64,000 nt of DNA. Source: Enterobacteriaceae bacterium RIT693. Its GTDB lineage: Bacteria; Pseudomonadota; Gammaproteobacteria; Enterobacterales; Enterobacteriaceae. This document shows, in pieces, positions 60,515 to 64,000 of the stretch. A program made the translations under genes and the position numbers. The notes below the pieces were generated by a model, which did no database searches, was not told where the DNA came from, and worked only from the letters and a program-made list of their open reading frames with translations. Position 1 is the first letter of the stretch. Each line of letters begins with the position of its first letter. The stretch spans positions 124,001 through 188,000 of the forward strand of contig WJYK01000004.1 of the NCBI GenBank assembly GCA_009668225.1, given 5' to 3'.

Positions 60515-60883
60515 ATGGACATTGTATTTATAGAACAACTTACGGTAATCACCACTATCGGTGTTTACGACTGGGAACAGACCATTGAACAGAAACTGGT
60601 GTTCGATATCGAAATGGCGTGGGACAACCGTAAAGCTGCGAGCAGCGACGACGTCTGTGACTGCCTGAGCTATGCGGACGTAAGCGAAGCTGTCATTAAG
60701 CACGTCAGCGGCGGGCGTTTTGCCCTGGTAGAGCGCGTGGCGGAAGAGGTCGCCGACCTGCTGCTGTCCCGCTTTAACTCGCCGTGGATCCGGCTGAAGG
60801 TCAGTAAGCCGGGGGCCGTCGCTCAGGCCGCCAATGTCGGCGTTATCATCGAGCGTGGCGGTAATCCGAAACAAAGCAAATAA
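60515..60883 (+). CDS. folB: Dihydroneopterin aldolase
   Basis: 122 residues from the ATG at 60515; the GTG one codon earlier is less likely because E. coli FolB begins MDIVFIEQL. Conserved [17 protein letters not shown] and [14 protein letters not shown]. Folate pathway. Confidence 0.98.
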   Translation: MDIVFIEQLTVITTIGVYDWEQTIEQKLVFDIEMAWDNRKAASSDDVCDCLSYADVSEAVIKHVSGGRFALVERVAEEVADLLLSRFNSPWIRLKVSKPGAVAQAANVGVIIERGGNPKQSK

Positions 60884-60998
60884 TTACCGGAGCGTTAAAC
60901 CAAACGGTGACCGACAGGTCTTATCAACGTATCTTTTGCGGCTAACGTCCTGCGTAGGCCGTTTTTTTGTGTCTGTTTTTGGGGATGAGGGTTAAGTG

Positions 60999-61820
60999 AT
61001 GAGCGATCTACCAACGTTGGCGATTGCCGCCATTCTTGGCGTTGTTGAAGGGTTAACCGAGTTTTTACCGGTATCGTCTACCGGGCACATGATCATTGTT
61101 GGGCATCTTTTAGGCTTTGAAGGCCAGACGGCTGAGACTTTCGAAGTTGTTATCCAGCTTGGTTCTATTCTCGCTGTTGTCGTGATGTTCTGGCGTCGTT
61201 TGTTTGGTTTGATTGGTATTCACTTCGGACGTCCACCTCAGCATGAAGGCACCGGAACCGGGCGTCTTTCTCTGCTTCATATTCTGCTCGCCATGGCGCC
61301 GGCGGTGGTGCTGGGGCTTGTCTTCCACGATGCCATCAAGTCGCTATTTAACCCTATCAACGTGATGTACGCTCTGGTCGTTGGTGGCGTGCTGCTGATT
61401 GCGGCGGAATGCCTGAAGCCGAAAACACCGCGCGCGGAGGGGGTAGATGATATTACTTACCGTCAGGCGTTTATCATCGGCTGCTTCCAGTGCTTAGCGC
61501 TATGGCCGGGCTTCTCTCGTTCTGGAGCAACCATCTCAGGCGGTATGTTGATGGGCGTGAGCCGCTACGCGGCTTCCGAGTTCTCTTTCCTGCTGGCGGT
61601 GCCAATGATGATGGGCGCTACCGTGTTGGATCTCTATAAGAGTATCGGTTTCCTGACGGTGGGCGACCTGCCGATGTTTGCTGTCGGCTTTGTCACCGCG
61701 TTTATTGTCGCCCTGATTGCCATCAAAACATTCCTGCAGCTCATCAAGCGTATTTCGTTTATTCCCTTTGCGATTTATCGCTTCGTGGTTGCCGCAGCAG
61801 TGTTCTTCATCTTTACCTAG
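60999..61820 (+). CDS. uppP: Undecaprenyl-diphosphatase UppP (BacA)
   Basis: 273 residues from the ATG at 60999. Membrane enzyme with the two signature blocks [15 protein letters not shown] and [14 protein letters not shown]. It recycles the C55 lipid carrier, gives bacitracin resistance, and ends convergent with cca 12 bp away. Confidence 0.98.
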   Translation: MSDLPTLAIAAILGVVEGLTEFLPVSSTGHMIIVGHLLGFEGQTAETFEVVIQLGSILAVVVMFWRRLFGLIGIHFGRPPQHEGTGTGRLSLLHILLAMAPAVVLGLVFHDAIKSLFNPINVMYALVVGGVLLIAAECLKPKTPRAEGVDDITYRQAFIIGCFQCLALWPGFSRSGATISGGMLMGVSRYAASEFSFLLAVPMMMGATVLDLYKSIGFLTVGDLPMFAVGFVTAFIVALIAIKTFLQLIKRISFIPFAIYRFVVAAAVFFIFT

Positions 61821-61832
61821 TTTTTGATGCCC

Positions 61833-63074
61833 TCAGCCTTTCGGCTGGGGGCAACGCTCTTCCTTCCAGGCCGCAACCGCCTTAATTCTCCGCTTCGTCA
61901 GCTCTTCCCGAATCGCCGGGCCGCTGAACCCTGCTTCGATAACCTCTCTATTGGTTACGCTCTGGGCCGCAATCCAGGCCGCGCGTAACATTCTGCCCTG
62001 TGGATAATCACTGCCTTCAAAGCCGGTTCGCCCGCGAGCATCTGCCTCGCTTGTTAACGCGATTTGCTCAACGCGTAGCGGCTTACGCCAGGCATCAATG
62101 GCGTCAAACAGCTTGATAACCGTTTTGGGCTGCAAAACGGGGAAGGTGTGGATCAGGTCATGGAACTCGGCGACCAGCCTGGCCAGATCGCGAATCTCAT
62201 TTGGCACACGCAGTCGGGCGCAGAGTTGTTCTACCAGCTTGACCCCCGCCGGACCGTGGCCGTGATGGCTGGGCCATTTTTCTTTTGGCGTCAGCCCCTT
62301 ACCGAGGTCGTGGCACAGCGTAGCGAAGCGCACGTCAACCTCCGGGCTAAGCTGCGCGGCAATCGACAGGGTCATCAACGTATGAATGCCGGTGTCTATT
62401 TCTGGATGCCATTTCGCCGGAGCGGGTACGCCATATAGCGCATCGATTTCAGGGAACAGAACTTTAAGGGCACCGCATTCGCGCAGCACGGCAAAAAAGA
62501 CTTGCGGGTTACGGCTGGTCAGCGCGCTTTCCGTCTCTTTCCAGACGCGTTCGGCGGTGAGATGGGCGATTTCACCGTTGTCGGTCATTTCACGCATCAG
62601 CGCGAGGGTTTCTGGCGCTATCTGGAAATTCAGGTGGGCGTAGCGTGCAGCAAAACGCGCCACGCGCAGGACGCGCAGCGGGTCTTCATTGAAAGCCGGT
62701 GAAACATGGCGCAGCAGGCGACGCTCGATGTCGGCGAGGCCGTTATACGGGTCGATAAGGCCGCCGTTCTCGTCCTGGGCAATAGCGTTGATCGTCAGGT
62801 CGCGGCGCAGTAAATCCTGCTCAAGCGTCACGTCCGGCGCGGAATAGCAGGTAAAGCCGGTGTAGCCCTGGCCCGACTTCCTCTCGGTGCGTGCCAGCGC
62901 ATACTCTTCGTGGGATTGCGGGTGCAGGAACACCGGGAAATCTTTCCCAACCTGCTGGTAGCCTTCGTCCAGCATTTGCTGGGGCGTCGCGCCCACCACA
63001 ACCCAGTCTTTATCCTTAACCGGTAGCTTTAATAACCCGTCACGTACTGCACCACCGACCAGATAAATCTTCAC
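61833..63074 (-). CDS. cca: CCA tRNA nucleotidyltransferase (multifunctional)
   Basis: 413 residues. N-terminal nucleotidyltransferase with GGAVRDGLL and the metal pair in [22 protein letters not shown]; a C-terminal HD domain with LCHDLGKG, the mark of the enteric enzyme with phosphatase and phosphodiesterase activity. Confidence 0.98.
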   Translation of the reverse strand: MKIYLVGGAVRDGLLKLPVKDKDWVVVGATPQQMLDEGYQQVGKDFPVFLHPQSHEEYALARTERKSGQGYTGFTCYSAPDVTLEQDLLRRDLTINAIAQDENGGLIDPYNGLADIERRLLRHVSPAFNEDPLRVLRVARFAARYAHLNFQIAPETLALMREMTDNGEIAHLTAERVWKETESALTSRNPQVFFAVLRECGALKVLFPEIDALYGVPAPAKWHPEIDTGIHTLMTLSIAAQLSPEVDVRFATLCHDLGKGLTPKEKWPSHHGHGPAGVKLVEQLCARLRVPNEIRDLARLVAEFHDLIHTFPVLQPKTVIKLFDAIDAWRKPLRVEQIALTSEADARGRTGFEGSDYPQGRMLRAAWIAAQSVTNREVIEAGFSGPAIREELTKRRIKAVAAWKEERCPQPKG

Positions 63075-63155
63075 GCTTTACACCCCAGGCACCGTTATTT
63101 AACCACGAATGGTAAGTGTAGATGCGAGGGGGAATCAACGGCTAATGTGTTGCCG

Positions 63156-63776
63156 TTAGTTCATCCAGCGGTCTTTCTTCTTACGGCTTGGGATCATGTG
63201 CGGAAGCAGCAGGCCAATCAGCAGGCCAAAGCCTGCCACACCGCCGCCATACATAAACCACTGCATAATGATGGCGCGCTGCTTGTCGTCCAGCTGCACA
63301 TTGGCGGCATTGACCTTTTTCTGGGCAACAATCAGCTGATTTTTAAGCTGCTGGTTTTCGTCCTTCAGGCCGTTAATCACGGTATCGCTTTGGGCAACCT
63401 TCTGCTGCATTTCTGCGGTGCGCTGGTTCCAGGTCGTGTCGATGTTAGTCAGCTTATCGGTCAGCGTTTTGACCTGGTTTTCCAGGTCCGGTACGCGAGT
63501 ACGCAGGCTTGGATTGGTGCTTAGCTGCGCGAGAGGGATCCAGGAGGTGCGCCCGTTGCTGTCGCGCACCTGCCCGTATTTGGTTTCTTCGTTGCTTTGC
63601 AGCAGCGTGACTTCTTCCCCTGCGTTGACCGTGCCAACCAGGCGGTAGTTATCGCCGGGGCCGCTGCGGACCCAGGTGTTCAATTCATCAGAGACATAAC
63701 GTTTTTCTTCGGCATGGGCCACTACGGAAACGCTAAGAGACAGCAAAGTGAGGCAAATCAGGCGTAATTTCTGCAT
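63156..63776 (-). CDS. ygiM: SH3-domain envelope protein YgiM
   Basis: 206 residues: signal peptide (about 1-22), a bacterial SH3 domain (YVSDELNTWVRSGPGDNYRLVG), a coiled coil (about 95-165), then a single membrane segment near the C-terminus (YGGGVAGFGLLIGLLLP) and a basic tail. Function not firmly known; order with cca matches E. coli. Confidence 0.93.
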   Translation of the reverse strand: MQKLRLICLTLLSLSVSVVAHAEEKRYVSDELNTWVRSGPGDNYRLVGTVNAGEEVTLLQSNEETKYGQVRDSNGRTSWIPLAQLSTNPSLRTRVPDLENQVKTLTDKLTNIDTTWNQRTAEMQQKVAQSDTVINGLKDENQQLKNQLIVAQKKVNAANVQLDDKQRAIIMQWFMYGGGVAGFGLLIGLLLPHMIPSRKKKDRWMN

Positions 63777-64000
63777 TAGTTCATCGTTATTTTCATAAAG
63801 TGTGGAACGATAGTAGTGGCAACAGTCTGACGGTGCAATCCGTAAACCTGAATGAGAATCATCCTGATGTCAATTTGACCATCAGGTGTTGCAGCACTAC
63901 CGCAAATTCGCTACCCGACAGGGTATTTTGTCGTACTATTACAGACCTAATCGACGCTATTTAGTTCGCCAGGATGTTTCCTGGCGTGACGTAAACAAAA
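63777..64000. other. Right-end intergenic region
   Basis: 224 bp upstream of ygiM and of whatever lies beyond the window (ygiF in E. coli). There is a palindrome CCAGGATGTTTCCTGG (63969-63984). No gene start is visible before the end. Confidence 0.4.

Noticed and set aside
60939-60967. Possible folB terminator (CGGCT ... AGGCCG then T7)
   Set aside because: The stem is short and bulged with a long loop; too weak to list, although the T run is good.
61828-61853. Hairpin between uppP and cca as a terminator
   Set aside because: The stem (TGCCCTCAGCC / GGCTGGGGGCA) is good, but neither strand has a T run after it, and it overlaps the cca coding end.

Overview
The window looks like a chromosome of the Enterobacteriaceae. 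Its housekeeping backbone matches the Escherichia/Enterobacter order read in reverse: ygiM, cca, uppP, folB, plsY, tsaD, rpsU, dnaG, rpoD, then mug and tRNA-Ile2 (CAU). The proteins are very close to enterobacterial ones (RpoD 614 aa, DnaG 581 aa, S21 71 aa, FolB 122 aa). The genus cannot be settled from the sequence alone. I see no transposase, integrase, prophage or CRISPR array.

The main feature is two separate ABC-transporter-dependent capsule loci about 20 kb apart. Locus A (1-10963) has the group 2 type of layout. kpsFEDCS runs on the minus strand (no kpsU) and converges on AT-rich serotype genes running on the plus strand: a truncated CDP-glycerol glycerophosphotransferase-like enzyme and an alpha/beta-hydrolase-like protein of unknown function. 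A two-way terminator separates the two sets, and any kpsMT partner must lie left of the window. Locus B (about 30690-52839) has the group 3 type of layout: kpsD-M-T-E first, serotype genes in the middle, kpsC-S last. It fills the gap between mug and rpoD, which are neighbours in E. coli. It begins with a JUMPstart/ops element and a 39-codon remnant of a group 2-type kpsM, so the leader of an older group 2 locus now appears to drive a group 3 locus. Its serotype genes (ugd, rmlBDAC, and glycosyltransferases of GT2, GT4-like and GT61 types) predict a polymer made with UDP-glucuronate and dTDP-L-rhamnose. Both loci encode KpsC and KpsS for the lipid-linked poly-Kdo primer. Only locus A carries kpsF, so locus B must rely on that copy or on housekeeping Kdo enzymes.

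Between the loci lie catabolic and accessory genes. From 11387 to 18634 there is a beta-glucoside system: a LamB/BglH-type porin, PTS EIIC and EIIB on the minus strand, and a GntR/UTRA regulator, a BglK-type ROK kinase and a GH1 6-phospho-beta-glucosidase on the plus strand. No EIIA is present. From 18633 to 26316 there is a compact cluster: a BMP/PnrA-type ABC importer with a Tat-type binding protein, a cupin, an isochorismatase-fold hydrolase, a divergent LysR regulator and a creatininase-family amidohydrolase. It looks like uptake and hydrolysis of a nitrogen-containing small molecule whose identity is not known. Next come a periplasmic cupin protein, a methyl-accepting chemotaxis protein with a clear FliA-type promoter, a YoaC-like protein, tRNA-Ile2 and mug.

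The right end (53029-63776) is housekeeping, except that the tsaD-plsY interval, which holds ttdRABT in E. coli, carries a stand-alone indole-3-glycerol phosphate synthase and an unrecognised 76-residue protein.
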